Origin: Hippophae tibetana
Lineage: Eukaryota > Streptophyta > Magnoliopsida > Rosales > Elaeagnaceae
Length of the DNA: 64,000 nucleotides
NCBI GenBank assembly: GCA_037013495.1
Contig: CM072801.1
Span: forward strand, 81,143,816-81,207,815
Reading direction: 5' to 3'
Of this stretch, positions 1 to 11,534 are shown one piece after another (the stretch's first letter is position 1; each line of letters starts with the position of its first letter). A program made the position numbers and the translations under genes. The notes beneath the pieces are model-generated. The model ran no database searches. It was not told the DNA's origin and was given only the letters and a program-made list of their open reading frames with translations.

Positions 1-180
1 CGTACCCAAATTCCATCGTTTACATAACTTATCGAGGGTTTGAAGATTTTGTCATCAATTTCCGATTTACTTACTTTCGATTTGAATCAATAGAGCTGTA
101 AATGAGATATTGGATCCGAAAAAGGTTTCTTTATTTATTTGGTCATTAAATCTGTATTCTTCCTAAAAAACTATGGGAGC

Positions 181-195
181 AGAAAAAGAAAGGGG
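181..195 (+). repeat. Conserved purine tract of the monomer (example copy)
   Basis: A 15-base all-purine run (AGAAAAAGAAAGGGG) sits at phase 180-194. It recurs in nearly every monomer with small changes: AAAAGGG in types F, G, J and P, and one extra A in type I (7081, 30340, 37971, 43060). Such tracts favour stiff or unusual DNA structure. A role in nucleosome phasing is only a suggestion. Confidence 0.6.
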
Positions 196-225
196 CTAGT
201 TTTCATAATTTCAAAAATAACAAAA

Positions 226-257
226 CATTTGATGAATCAGACTTCCAACATCAAATG
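226..257. repeat. Perfect 9-bp inverted repeat within the monomer (example copy)
   Basis: CATTTGATG at 226-234 is the exact reverse complement of CATCAAATG at 249-257, with a 14-base spacer. The same pair recurs at the same phase (225-256) in nearly all monomers, although the spacer varies (AATCAG, AATGAG or AATTAG start). A few copies break an arm, for example near 30020 (ATTTTATG) and near 63110 (CCTTCAAATG). It could form a short hairpin or be a dimeric protein-binding site; neither is shown by sequence alone. Confidence 0.85.
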
Positions 258-1879
258 ACCATAACTTTTGACTGGGGTATCGTAACGACTATTATAATAT
301 ATCAAATCGGAGCTCGTCTCGATCCATACAATAATTGTTGGCCTCGGAATGGAACCTGATTTCTGTACCCAAATTCCATCGTTTACATAACTTATCGAGG
401 GTTTTAAGATTTTGTTGTAAATATACGGATTACTTACTTTCGATTTGAATCAATAGAACTGTAAATGAGATATTGGATCCGACAAAGGTTTCTTTATTTA
501 TTTGGTCATTAAATCTGTATTCTTCCTGAAAAACTATGGGAGCAGAAAAAGAAAGGGGCTAGTTTTCATAATTTCAAAAATAACAAAACATTTGATGAAT
601 CAGACTTCCAACATCAAATGACCATAACTTTTGACTGGGGTATCGTAACGACTATTATTATATATCAAATCGGAGCTCGTCTCGATCCATACAATAATTG
701 TTGGCCTAGCATTGGAACCTGATTTCCGTACCCAAATTCCATCGTTTACATAACTTATCGAGGGTTTGAAGATTTTGTCGTAAATTTCCAATTTACTTAC
801 TTTCGATTTGAATCAATAGAGCTGTAAATGAGATATTGGATCCGAAAAGGTTTCTTTAATTATTTGGTCATTAAATCTGTATTCTTCCTAAAAAACTATG
901 GGAGCAGAAAAAGAAAAGGGCTAGGTTTCATAATTTCAAACATAACAAAACATTTGATGAATCAGACTTCCAACATCAAATGACCATAACTTTTGACTGG
1001 GGTATCGTAACGACTATTGTAATATATCAAAATCGGAGCTCGTCTCGATCCATACAATAATTGTTGGCCTAGCATTGGAACCTAATTTCCGTACCCAAAT
1101 TCCATCGTTTACATAACTTATCGAGGGTTTGAAGATTTTGTCGTAAATTTCCAGTGTACTTACTTTCCATTTGAATCAATAGAGCTGTAAATGAGATATT
1201 GGATCCGAAAAAGGTTTCTTTATTTATTTCGTCATTAAATCTGTATTCTTCCTAAAAAAATATGGGAGCCGAAAAAGAAAGGGGCTAGATTTCATAATTT
1301 CAAAAATAACAAAACATTTGATGAATGAGACTTCCAACATCAAATGACCATAACTTTTGAGTGGGGTATCGTAACGACTATTATAATATATCAAAATCGG
1401 AGCTCGTCTCGATCCATACAATAATTGTTGGCCTAGCATTGGAACCTGATTTCCGTACCCAAATTCCATCGTTTACATAACTTATCGAGGGTTTGAAGAT
1501 TTTGTCGTAAATTTCCAGTGTACTTACTTTCGATTTGAATCAATAGAGCTGTAAATGAGATATTGGATCCGAAAAAGGTTTCTTTATTTATTTGGTCATT
1601 AAATCTGTATTCTTCCTAAAAACGTATGGGAGCAGAAAAAGAAAGGGGCTAGTTTTCATAATTTCAAAAATAACAAAACATTTGATGAATCAGACTTCCA
1701 ACATCAAATGACCATAACTTTTGACTGGGGTATCGTAACGACTATTATAATATATCAAATCGGAGCTCGTCTCGATCCATACAATAATTGTTGGCCTAGC
1801 ATTGGAACCTGATTTCCGTACCCAAATTCCATCGTTTACATAACTTATCGAGGGTTTGAAGATTTTGTCGTAAATTTCC

Positions 1880-4057
1880 AGTGTACTTACTTTCCATTTG
1901 AATCAATAGAGCTGCAAATGAGATATTGGATCCGAAAAAGGTTTCTTTAATTATTTGGTCATTAAATCTGTATTCTTCCTAAAAAACTATGGGAGCAGAA
2001 AAAGAAAAGGGCTAGTTTTCATAATTTCAAACATAACAAAACATTTGATGAATCAGACTACCAACATCAAATGACCATAACTTTTAACTCGGGTATCGTA
2101 ACGACTATTATAATATATCAAATCGGAGCACGTCTCGATTCATACAATAATTTTTGGCCTCGGAATGGAACCTGATTTCTGTACCCAAATTCCATCGTTT
2201 ACATAATTTATCGAGGGTTTTAAGATTTTGTCGTAAATTTGCAGTTTACTTACCTTCGATATGATTCAATAGAGCTGTCAATGAGATATTGGTTCCGACA
2301 AAGGTTTCTTTATTTATTTGGTCATTAAATCTGTATTCTTCCTAAAAACGTATGGGAGCAGAAAAAGAAAAGGGCTAGTTTTCAAAACTTCAAAAATACG
2401 AAAACATTTGATGAATCAGACTTCCAACATCAAATGACCATAACTTTTGACTGGGGTATCGTAACGACTATTATAATATATCAAAATCGGAGCTCGTCTC
2501 GATCCATACAATAATTGTTGGCCTAGCATTTGAGCCTGATTTCCGTACCCAAATTCCATCATTTACATAACTTATCGAGGGTTTGAAGATTTTGTCATCA
2601 ATTTCCGATTTACTTACTTTCGATTTGAATCAATAGAGCTGTAAATGAGATATTGGATCCGAAAAAGGTTTCTTTATTTATTTGGTCATTAAATCTGTAT
2701 TCTTCCTAAAAACGTATGGGAGCAGAAAAAGAAAGGGGCTAGTTTTCATAATTTCAAAAATAACAAAACATTTGATGAATCAGACTTCCAACATCAAATG
2801 ACCATAACTTTTGACTGGGGTATCGTAACGACTATTATAATATATCAAATCGGAGCTCGTCTCGATCCATACAATAATTGTTGGCCTAGCATTGGAACCT
2901 GATTTCCGTACCCAAATTCCATCGTTTACATAACTTATCGAGGGTTTGAAGATTTTGTCATCAATTTCCGATTTACTTACTTTCGATTTGAATCAATAGA
3001 GCTGTAAATGAGATATTGGATCCGAAAAAGGTTTCTTTATTTATTTGGTCATTAAATCTGTATTCTTCCTAAAAAACTATGGGAGCAGAAAAAGAAAGGG
3101 GCTAGTTTTCATAATTTCAAAAATAACAAAACATTTGATGAATCAGACTTCCAACATCAAATGACCATAACTTTTGACTGGGGTATCGTAACGACTATTA
3201 TAATATATCAAATCGGAGCTCGTCTCGATCCATACAATAATTGTTGGCCTCGGAATGGAACCTGATTTCTGTACCCAAATTCCATCGTTTACATAACTTA
3301 TCGAGGGTTTTAAGATTTTGTTGTAAATATACGGATTACTTACTTTCGATTTGAATCAATAGAACTGTAAATGAGATATTGGATCCGACAAAGGTTTCTT
3401 TATTTATTTGGTCATTAAATCTGTATTCTTCCTGAAAAACTATGGGAGCAGAAAAAGAAAGGGGCTAGTTTTCATAATTTCAAAAATAACAAAACATTTG
3501 ATGAATCAGACTTCCAACATCAAATGACCATAACTTTTGACTGGGGTATCGTAACGACTATTATTATATATCAAATCGGAGCTCGTCTCGATCCATACAA
3601 TAATTGTTGGCCTAGCATTGGAACCTGATTTCCGTACCCAAATTCCATCGTTTACATAACTTATCGAGGGTTTGAAGATTTTGTCGTAAATTTCCAATTT
3701 ACTTACTTTCGATTTGAATCAATAGAGCTGTAAATGAGATATTGGATCCGAAAAGGTTTCTTTAATTATTTGGTCATTAAATCTGTATTCTTCCTAAAAA
3801 ACTATGGGAGCAGAAAAAGAAAAGGGCTAGGTTTCATAATTTCAAACATAACAAAACATTTGATGAATCAGACTTCCAACATCAAATGACCATAACTTTT
3901 GACTGGGGTATCGTAACGACTATTGTAATATATCAAAATCGGAGCTCGTCTCGATCCATACAATAATTGTTGGCCTAGCATTGGAACCTAATTTCCGTAC
4001 CCAAATTCCATCGTTTACATAACTTATCGAGGGTTTGAAGATTTTGTCGTAAATTTC
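1880..4057 (+). repeat. 6-monomer tandem HOR, copy 1 (2178 bp)
   Basis: The six monomers F, G, H, A, B and C are directly followed by a second copy 2178 bp downstream. Reading the two side by side I noticed only about three differences: GACTACC versus GACTTCC at 2059/4237, CATCATTT versus CATCGTTT at 2560/4738, and GACTGGGG versus GACTAGGG at 3180/5358. The copy ends before 4057, where the continuations differ (CCAGTTTAC here, CCAGTGTAC after copy 2). The first edge is uncertain by a few hundred bases. The near identity implies a recent event. Confidence 0.85.
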
Positions 4058-6235
4058 CAGTTTACTTACTTTCGATTTGAATCAATAGAGCTGTAAATGA
4101 GATATTGGATCCGAAAAGGTTTCTTTAATTATTTGGTCATTAAATCTGTATTCTTCCTAAAAAACTATGGGAGCAGAAAAAGAAAAGGGCTAGTTTTCAT
4201 AATTTCAAACATAACAAAACATTTGATGAATCAGACTTCCAACATCAAATGACCATAACTTTTAACTCGGGTATCGTAACGACTATTATAATATATCAAA
4301 TCGGAGCACGTCTCGATTCATACAATAATTTTTGGCCTCGGAATGGAACCTGATTTCTGTACCCAAATTCCATCGTTTACATAATTTATCGAGGGTTTTA
4401 AGATTTTGTCGTAAATTTGCAGTTTACTTACCTTCGATATGATTCAATAGAGCTGTCAATGAGATATTGGTTCCGACAAAGGTTTCTTTATTTATTTGGT
4501 CATTAAATCTGTATTCTTCCTAAAAACGTATGGGAGCAGAAAAAGAAAAGGGCTAGTTTTCAAAACTTCAAAAATACGAAAACATTTGATGAATCAGACT
4601 TCCAACATCAAATGACCATAACTTTTGACTGGGGTATCGTAACGACTATTATAATATATCAAAATCGGAGCTCGTCTCGATCCATACAATAATTGTTGGC
4701 CTAGCATTTGAGCCTGATTTCCGTACCCAAATTCCATCGTTTACATAACTTATCGAGGGTTTGAAGATTTTGTCATCAATTTCCGATTTACTTACTTTCG
4801 ATTTGAATCAATAGAGCTGTAAATGAGATATTGGATCCGAAAAAGGTTTCTTTATTTATTTGGTCATTAAATCTGTATTCTTCCTAAAAACGTATGGGAG
4901 CAGAAAAAGAAAGGGGCTAGTTTTCATAATTTCAAAAATAACAAAACATTTGATGAATCAGACTTCCAACATCAAATGACCATAACTTTTGACTGGGGTA
5001 TCGTAACGACTATTATAATATATCAAATCGGAGCTCGTCTCGATCCATACAATAATTGTTGGCCTAGCATTGGAACCTGATTTCCGTACCCAAATTCCAT
5101 CGTTTACATAACTTATCGAGGGTTTGAAGATTTTGTCATCAATTTCCGATTTACTTACTTTCGATTTGAATCAATAGAGCTGTAAATGAGATATTGGATC
5201 CGAAAAAGGTTTCTTTATTTATTTGGTCATTAAATCTGTATTCTTCCTAAAAAACTATGGGAGCAGAAAAAGAAAGGGGCTAGTTTTCATAATTTCAAAA
5301 ATAACAAAACATTTGATGAATCAGACTTCCAACATCAAATGACCATAACTTTTGACTAGGGTATCGTAACGACTATTATAATATATCAAATCGGAGCTCG
5401 TCTCGATCCATACAATAATTGTTGGCCTCGGAATGGAACCTGATTTCTGTACCCAAATTCCATCGTTTACATAACTTATCGAGGGTTTTAAGATTTTGTT
5501 GTAAATATACGGATTACTTACTTTCGATTTGAATCAATAGAACTGTAAATGAGATATTGGATCCGACAAAGGTTTCTTTATTTATTTGGTCATTAAATCT
5601 GTATTCTTCCTGAAAAACTATGGGAGCAGAAAAAGAAAGGGGCTAGTTTTCATAATTTCAAAAATAACAAAACATTTGATGAATCAGACTTCCAACATCA
5701 AATGACCATAACTTTTGACTGGGGTATCGTAACGACTATTATTATATATCAAATCGGAGCTCGTCTCGATCCATACAATAATTGTTGGCCTAGCATTGGA
5801 ACCTGATTTCCGTACCCAAATTCCATCGTTTACATAACTTATCGAGGGTTTGAAGATTTTGTCGTAAATTTCCAATTTACTTACTTTCGATTTGAATCAA
5901 TAGAGCTGTAAATGAGATATTGGATCCGAAAAGGTTTCTTTAATTATTTGGTCATTAAATCTGTATTCTTCCTAAAAAACTATGGGAGCAGAAAAAGAAA
6001 AGGGCTAGGTTTCATAATTTCAAACATAACAAAACATTTGATGAATCAGACTTCCAACATCAAATGACCATAACTTTTGACTGGGGTATCGTAACGACTA
6101 TTGTAATATATCAAAATCGGAGCTCGTCTCGATCCATACAATAATTGTTGGCCTAGCATTGGAACCTAATTTCCGTACCCAAATTCCATCGTTTACATAA
6201 CTTATCGAGGGTTTGAAGATTTTGTCGTAAATTTC
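4058..6235 (+). repeat. 6-monomer tandem HOR, copy 2 (2178 bp)
   Basis: This is the second copy of F-G-H-A-B-C, with monomer starts at 3997, 4359, 4723, 5086, 5449 and 5812. It is followed by types D and E at 6175 and 6539, the same neighbours that follow C in the leftmost part of the window at 1091. The duplication therefore inserted six monomers into an older A-to-H order. The first monomer of this copy carries CGATTT and CCAGTTTAC where its counterpart at 1818 has CCATTT and CCAGTGTAC, so the left junction lies inside that unit. Confidence 0.85.
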
Positions 6236-7033
6236 CAGTGTACTTACTTTCCATTTGAATCAATAGAGCTGTAAATGAGATATTGGATCCGAAAAAGGTT
6301 TCTTTATTTATTTCGTCATTAAATCTGTATTCTTCCTAAAAAAATATGGGAGCCGAAAAAGAAAGGGGCTAGATTTCATAATTTCAAAAATAACAAAACA
6401 TTTGATGAATGAGACTTCCAACATCAAATGACCATAACTTTTGAGTGGGGTATCGTAACGACTATTATAATATATCAAAATCGGAGCTCGTCTCGATCCA
6501 TACAATAATTGTTGGCCTAGCATTGGAACCTGATTTCCGTACCCAAATTCCATCGTTTACATAACTTATCGAGGGTTTGAAGATTTTGTCGTAAATTTCC
6601 AGTGTACTTACTTTCGATTTGAATCAATAGAGCTGTAAATGAGATATTGGATCCGAAAAAGGTTTCTTTATTTATTTGGTCATTAAATCTGTATTCTTCC
6701 TAAAAACGTATGGGAGCAGAAAAAGAAAGGGGCTAGTTTTCATAATTTCAAAAATAACAAAACATTTGATGAATCAGACTTCCAACATCAAATGACCATA
6801 ACTTTTGACTGGGGTATCGTAACGACTATTATAATATATCAAATCGGAGCTCGTCTCGATCCATACAATAATTGTTGGCCTAGCATTGGAACCTGATTTC
6901 CGTACCCAAATTCCATCGTTTACATAACTTATCGAGGGTTTGAAGATTTTGTCGTAAATTTCCAGTGTACTTACTTTCCATTTGAATCAATAGAGCTGCA
7001 AATGAGATATTGGATCCGAAAAAGGTTTCTTTA
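5085..7033 (+). repeat. 14-monomer HOR, second copy of segment A-B-C-D-E
   Basis: Partner of 1-1949, overlapping the 6-monomer copy 2. The D unit at 6175 and the E unit at 6539 match those at 1091 and 1455, including TTTCGTC, AGGGGCTAGATTTC and GAATGAGAC. After about 7033 the sequence becomes type I, marked by one extra A in GAAAAAAGAAAGG at 7081 and by TATTGTAATA at 7193. Confidence 0.8.
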
Positions 7034-7149
7034 TTTATTTGGTCATTAAATCTGTATTCTTCCTAAAAAACTATGGGAGCAGAAAAAAGAAAGGGGCTAG
7101 TTTTCATAATTTCAAAAATAACAAAACATTTGATGAATCAGACTTCCAA

Positions 7150-9130
7150 CATCAAATGACCATAACTTTTGACTGGGGTATCGTAACGACTATTGTAATA
7201 TATCAAAATCGGAGCTCGTCTCGATCCATACAATAATTGTTGGCCTAGCATTGGAACCTAATTTCCGTACCCAAATTCCATCGTTTACATAACTTATCGA
7301 GGGTTTGAAGATTTTGTCGTAAATTTCCAGTTTACTTACTTTCGATTTGAATCAATAGAGCTGTAAATGAGATATTGGATCCGAAAAGGTTTCTTTAATT
7401 ATTTGGTCATTAAATCTGTATTCTTCCTAAAAAACTATGGGAGCAGAAAAAGAAAAGGGCTAGTTTTCATAATTTCAAACATAACAAAACATTTGATGAA
7501 TCAGACTTCCAACATCAAATGACCATAACTTTTAACTCGGGTATCGTAACGACTATTATAATATATCAAATCGGAGCACGTCTCGATTCATACAATAATT
7601 TTTGGCCTCGGAATGGAACCTGATTTCTGTACCCAAATTCCATCGTTTACATAATTTATCGAGGGTTTTAAGATTTTGTCGTAAATTTGCAGTTTACTTA
7701 CCTTCGATATGATTCAATAGAGCTGTCAATGAGATATTGGTTCCGACAAAGGTTTCTTTATTTATTTGGTCATTAAATCTGTATTCTTCCTAAAAACGTA
7801 TGGGAGCAGAAAAAGAAAAGGGCTAGTTTTCAAAACTTCAAAAATACGAAAACATTTGATGAATCAGACTTCCAACATCAAATGACCATAACTTTTGACT
7901 GGGGTATCGTAACGACTATTATAATATATCAAAATCGGAGCTCGTCTCGATCCATACAATAATTGTTGGCCTAGCATTTGAGCCTGATTTCCGTACCCAA
8001 ATTCCATCGTTTACATAACTTATCGAGGGTTTGAAGATTTTGTCATCAATTTCCGATTTACTTACTTTCGATTTGAATCAATAGAGCTGTAAATGAGATA
8101 TTGGATCCGAAAAAGGTTTCTTTATTTATTTGGTCATTAAATCTGTATTCTTCCTAAAAACGTATGGGAGCAGAAAAAGAAAGGGGCTAGTTTTCATAAT
8201 TTCAAAAATAACAAAACATTTGATGAATCAGACTTCCAACATCAAATGACCATAACTTTTGACTGGGGTATCGTAACGACTATTATAATATATCAAATCG
8301 GAGCTCGTCTCGATCCATACAATAATTGTTGGCCTAGCATTGGAACCTGATTTCCGTACCCAAATTCCATCGTTTACATAACTTATCGAGGGTTTGAAGA
8401 TTTTGTCATCAATTTCCGATTTACTTACTTTCGATTTGAATCAATAGAGCTGTAAATGAGATATTGGATCCGAAAAAGGTTTCTTTATTTATTTGGTCAT
8501 TAAATCTGTATTCTTCCTAAAAAACTATGGGAGCAGAAAAAGAAAGGGGCTAGTTTTCATAATTTCAAAAATAACAAAACATTTGATGAATCAGACTTCC
8601 AACATCAAATGACCATAACTTTTGACTGGGGTATCGTAACGACTATTATAATATATCAAATCGGAGCTCGTCTCGATCCATACAATAATTGTTGGCCTCG
8701 GAATGGAACCTGATTTCTGTACCCAAATTCCATCGTTTACATAACTTATCGAGGGTTTTAAGATTTTGTTGTAAATATACGGATTACTTACTTTCGATTT
8801 GAATCAATAGAACTGTAAATGAGATATTGGATCCGACAAAGGTTTCTTTATTTATTTGGTCATTAAATCTGTATTCTTCCTGAAAAACTATGGGAGCAGA
8901 AAAAGAAAGGGGCTAGTTTTCATAATTTCAAAAATAACAAAACATTTGATGAATCAGACTTCCAACATCAAATGACCATAACTTTTGACTGGGGTATCGT
9001 AACGACTATTATTATATATCAAATCGGAGCTCGTCTCGATCCATACAATAATTGTTGGCCTAGCATTGGAACCTGATTTCCGTACCCAAATTCCATCGTT
9101 TACATAACTTATCGAGGGTTTGAAGATTTT
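7150..9130 (+). repeat. Third copy of F'-G-H-A-B run (shift 3270 from about 3880-5860)
   Basis: Monomer starts at 7267, 7629, 7993, 8356 and 8719 follow the order F', G, H, A, B, displaced 3270 bp (9 monomers) from 3997 onward. The run ends when the next unit at 9082 reads CCAGTGTAC instead of CCAATTTAC. It retains GACTGGGG near 8626, where copy 2 at 5358 has GACTAGGG, so that base change is private to copy 2. Confidence 0.8.
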
Positions 9131-10171
9131 GTCGTAAATTTCCAGTGTACTTACTTTCCATTTGAATCAATAGAGCTGTAAATGAGATATTGGATCCGAA
9201 AAAGGTTTCTTTATTTATTTGGTCATTAAATCTGTATTCTTCCTAAAAAAATATGGGAGCCGAAAAAGAAAGGGGCCAGTTTTCATAATTTCAAAAATAA
9301 CAAAACATTTGATGAATCAGACTTCCAACATCAAATGACCATAACTTTTGAGTGGGGTATCGTAACGACTATTATAATATATCAAAATCGGAGCTCGTCT
9401 CGATCCATACAATAATTGTTGGCCTAGCATTGGAACCTGATTTCCGTACCCAAATTCCATCGTTTACATAACTTATCGAGGGTTTGAAGATTTTGTCGTA
9501 AATTTCCAGTGTACTTACTTTCCATTTGAATCAATAGAGCTGTAAATGAGATATTGGATCCGAAAAGGTTTCTTTAATTATTTGGTCATTAAATCTGTAT
9601 TCTTCCTAAAAAACTATGGGAGCAGAAAAAGAAAAGGGCTAGTTTTCATAATTTCAAACATAACAAAACATTTGATGAATCAGACTTCCAACATCAAATG
9701 ACCATAACTTTTAACTCGGGTATCGTAACGACTATTATAATATATCAAATCGGAGCACGTCTCGATTCATACAATAATTTTTGGCCTCGGAATGGAACCT
9801 GATTTCTGTACCCAAATTCCATCGTTTACATAATTTATCGAGGGTTTTAAGATTTTGTCGTAAATTTGCAGTTTACTTACCTTCGATATGATTCAATAGA
9901 GCTGTCAATGAGATATTGGTTCCGACAAAGGTTTCTTTATTTATTTGGTCATTAAATCTGTATTCTTCCTAAAAACGTATGGGAGCAGAAAAAGAAAAGG
10001 GCTAGTTTTCAAAACTTCAAAAATACGAAAACATTTGATGAATCAGACTTCCAACATCAAATGACCATAACTTTTGACTGGGGTATCGTAACGACTATTA
10101 TAATATATCAAAATCGGAGCTCGTCTCGATCCATACAATAATTGTTGGCCTAGCATTTGAGCCTGATTTCC
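9082..10171 (+). repeat. D'-F''-G run closing region I
   Basis: Three monomers (starts 9082, 9446, 9809). The first is type D', with AGGGGCCAG, GAATCAG and GAGTGG. It recurs after type B at about 29083, 33790, 36700 and 41790. The second is a hybrid of a CCAGTGTAC/CCATTTG front and an F-type back (AACATAAC, TTAACTCGGG, GAGCACG, TTTTTGG). The third is an ordinary G ending in AGCATTTGAGCC. Confidence 0.75.
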
Positions 10172-11262
10172 GTACCCAAATTCCATCGTTTACATAACTT
10201 ATCGAGGGTTTGAAGATTTTGTCATCAATTTCCGATTTACTTACTTTCGATTTGAATCAATAGAGCTGTAAATGAGATATTGGATCCGAAAAAGGTTTCT
10301 TTATTTATTTGGTCATTAAATCTGTATTCTTCCTAAAAAAATATAGGAGCCGAAAAAGAAAAGGGCTAGTTTTCATAACTTCAAATATAACAAAACATTT
10401 GATGAATCAAACTTCCAACATCAAATGACCATAACTTTTAACTCGGGTATCGTAACGACTATTATAATATATCAAAATCGGAGCTCGTCTCGATCCATAC
10501 AATAATTGTTGGCCTAGCATTGGAACCTGATTTCCGTACCAAATTCCATCGTTTACATAACTTATAGAGGGTTTGAAGATTTTGTCGTAAATTTCCGGTT
10601 TACTTACTTTCCATTTGAATCAATAGAGCTGTAAATGAGATATTGGATCCGAAAAGGTTTCTTTATTTATTTGGTCATTAAATCTGTATTCTTCCTAAAA
10701 AACTATGGGAGCAGAAAAAGAAAGGGGCTAGTTTTCATAATTTCAAATATAACAAAACATTTGATGAATCAGACTTCCAACATCAAATGACCATAACTTT
10801 TAACTCGGGTATCGTAACGACTATTATAATATATCAAATCGGAGCACGTCTCGATTCATACAATAATTTTTGGCCTCGGAATGGAACCTGATTTCTGTAC
10901 CCAAATTCCATCATTTACATAATTTATCGAGGGTTTTAAGATTTTGTCGTAAATTTGCAGTTTACTTACCTTCGATATGATTCAATAGAGCTGTCAATGA
11001 GATATTGGTTCCGACAAAGGTTTCTTTATTTATTTGGTCATTAAATCTGTATTCTTCCTAAAAAACTATGGGAGTAGAAAAAGAAAGGGGCTAGTTTTCA
11101 TAATTTCAAAAATAACAAAACATTTGATGAATTAGACTTCCAACATCAAATGACCATAACTTTTGACTAGGGTATCGTAACGACTATTATAATATATGAA
11201 ATCGGAGCTCGTCTCGATCCATTACAATAATTGTTGGCCTAGCATTGGAACCTCATTTCCGT
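10172..11262 (+). repeat. J-K-L run, first copy
   Basis: J (10172) joins a type A front to a back with GGAGCCG, ACTTCAAATATAAC, AATCAAAC and TTAACTCGG. K (10536) has the one-base deletion GTACCAAATTCC and TTATAGAGGG. L (10897) has CATCATTTACATAATTT, GGGAGTAG, ATATGAAATCGG, CCATTACAAT and the end CCTCATTTCCGTAACC. The same three units recur at about 19982-21070, shift about 9810 bp (27 monomers). J and K also recur in part at 14690-15200, shift 4360 bp, where the rare ATATAGGAGCC at 10341 is shared with 14701. Confidence 0.8.
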
Positions 11263-11534
11263 AACCAAATTACATCGTTTACATAACTTATCGAGAGTTT
11301 GAAGATTTTGTCGTAAATTTGCGGTTTACTTACCTTCGATTTGAATCAATAGAGCTGTAAATGAGATATTGCATCCGATAAAGGTTTCTTTATTTATTTT
11401 GTCATTAAATCTGTATTCTTCCTAAAAAGCTATGGGAGCAGAAAAAGAAAGGGGCTAGATTTCATAATTTCAAAAATAACAAAACATTTGATGAATGAGA
11501 CTTCCAACATCAAATGACCATAACTTTTGACTAG

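Larger units (their letters stand above)
2..364 (+). repeat. Representative monomer (type A), phase reference for the array
   Basis: This is the first complete unit, counted from the G of GTACCC. In order it holds: a segment with TTTACATAACTTATCGAGGG; the most variable stretch (phases about 45-75, here CATCAATTTCCGATTTAC); CAATAGAGCTGTAAATGAG; a BamHI-like GGATCC; GGTTTCTTTATTTATTTGG; a purine tract; a 9-bp inverted repeat; CATAACTTTTGACTGGGG; the AT-rich ATTATAATATATC; a CpG-bearing GGAGCTCGTCTCGATCC; and the end signature CCTCGGAATGG. The choice of start is arbitrary because the array is continuous. No ORF of coding character is present. Confidence 0.95.
1..1949 (+). repeat. 14-monomer HOR, first copy of segment A-B-C-D-E (shift 5084)
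   Basis: Bases 1 to about 1949 reappear at about 5085-7033, displaced by 5084 bp (14 monomers). The order A, B, C, D, E and the first part of the next monomer is the same. Shared diagnostic changes include GTAAATATACGG in B, CCAATTTAC in C, and TTCGTC plus GGGAGCCG in D. The match stops where one copy reads TTTAATTATT (near 1945) and the other TTTATTTATT. The 5084 bp shift equals 2906 + 2178, which are the other two periods in this region. Confidence 0.85.

Noticed and set aside
288-303. TATA-box-like ATTATAATATATC as a promoter
   Set aside because: It occurs in every monomer, has no downstream gene, and AT-rich strings of this kind are expected by composition.
600-791. Minus-strand ORF of 63 codons, also at 3506 and 5684
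   Set aside because: It is open only in the B-C junction context and recurs only because that segment is duplicated by 2906 and 2178 bp. It is a satellite by-product, not a gene.
1224-1469. Minus-strand ORF of 81 codons recurring at 6308, 12121, 15754, 21204, 29562, 34288, 37196, 42284, 49552 and 52822, with shorter versions at 53912, 54312, 57945 and 59726
   Set aside because: It appears wherever a type D back half appears and spans a monomer junction. The sequence is shared because the DNA was duplicated. There is no recognisable domain, ribosome-binding context or gene neighbour, and most other monomer types interrupt the frame.
7039-7236. Plus-strand ORF of 65 codons, also at 30293, 37927 and 43015
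   Set aside because: It is open only because type I monomers have one extra A in the purine tract, which shifts the frame past a stop. Its copies follow HOR copies.
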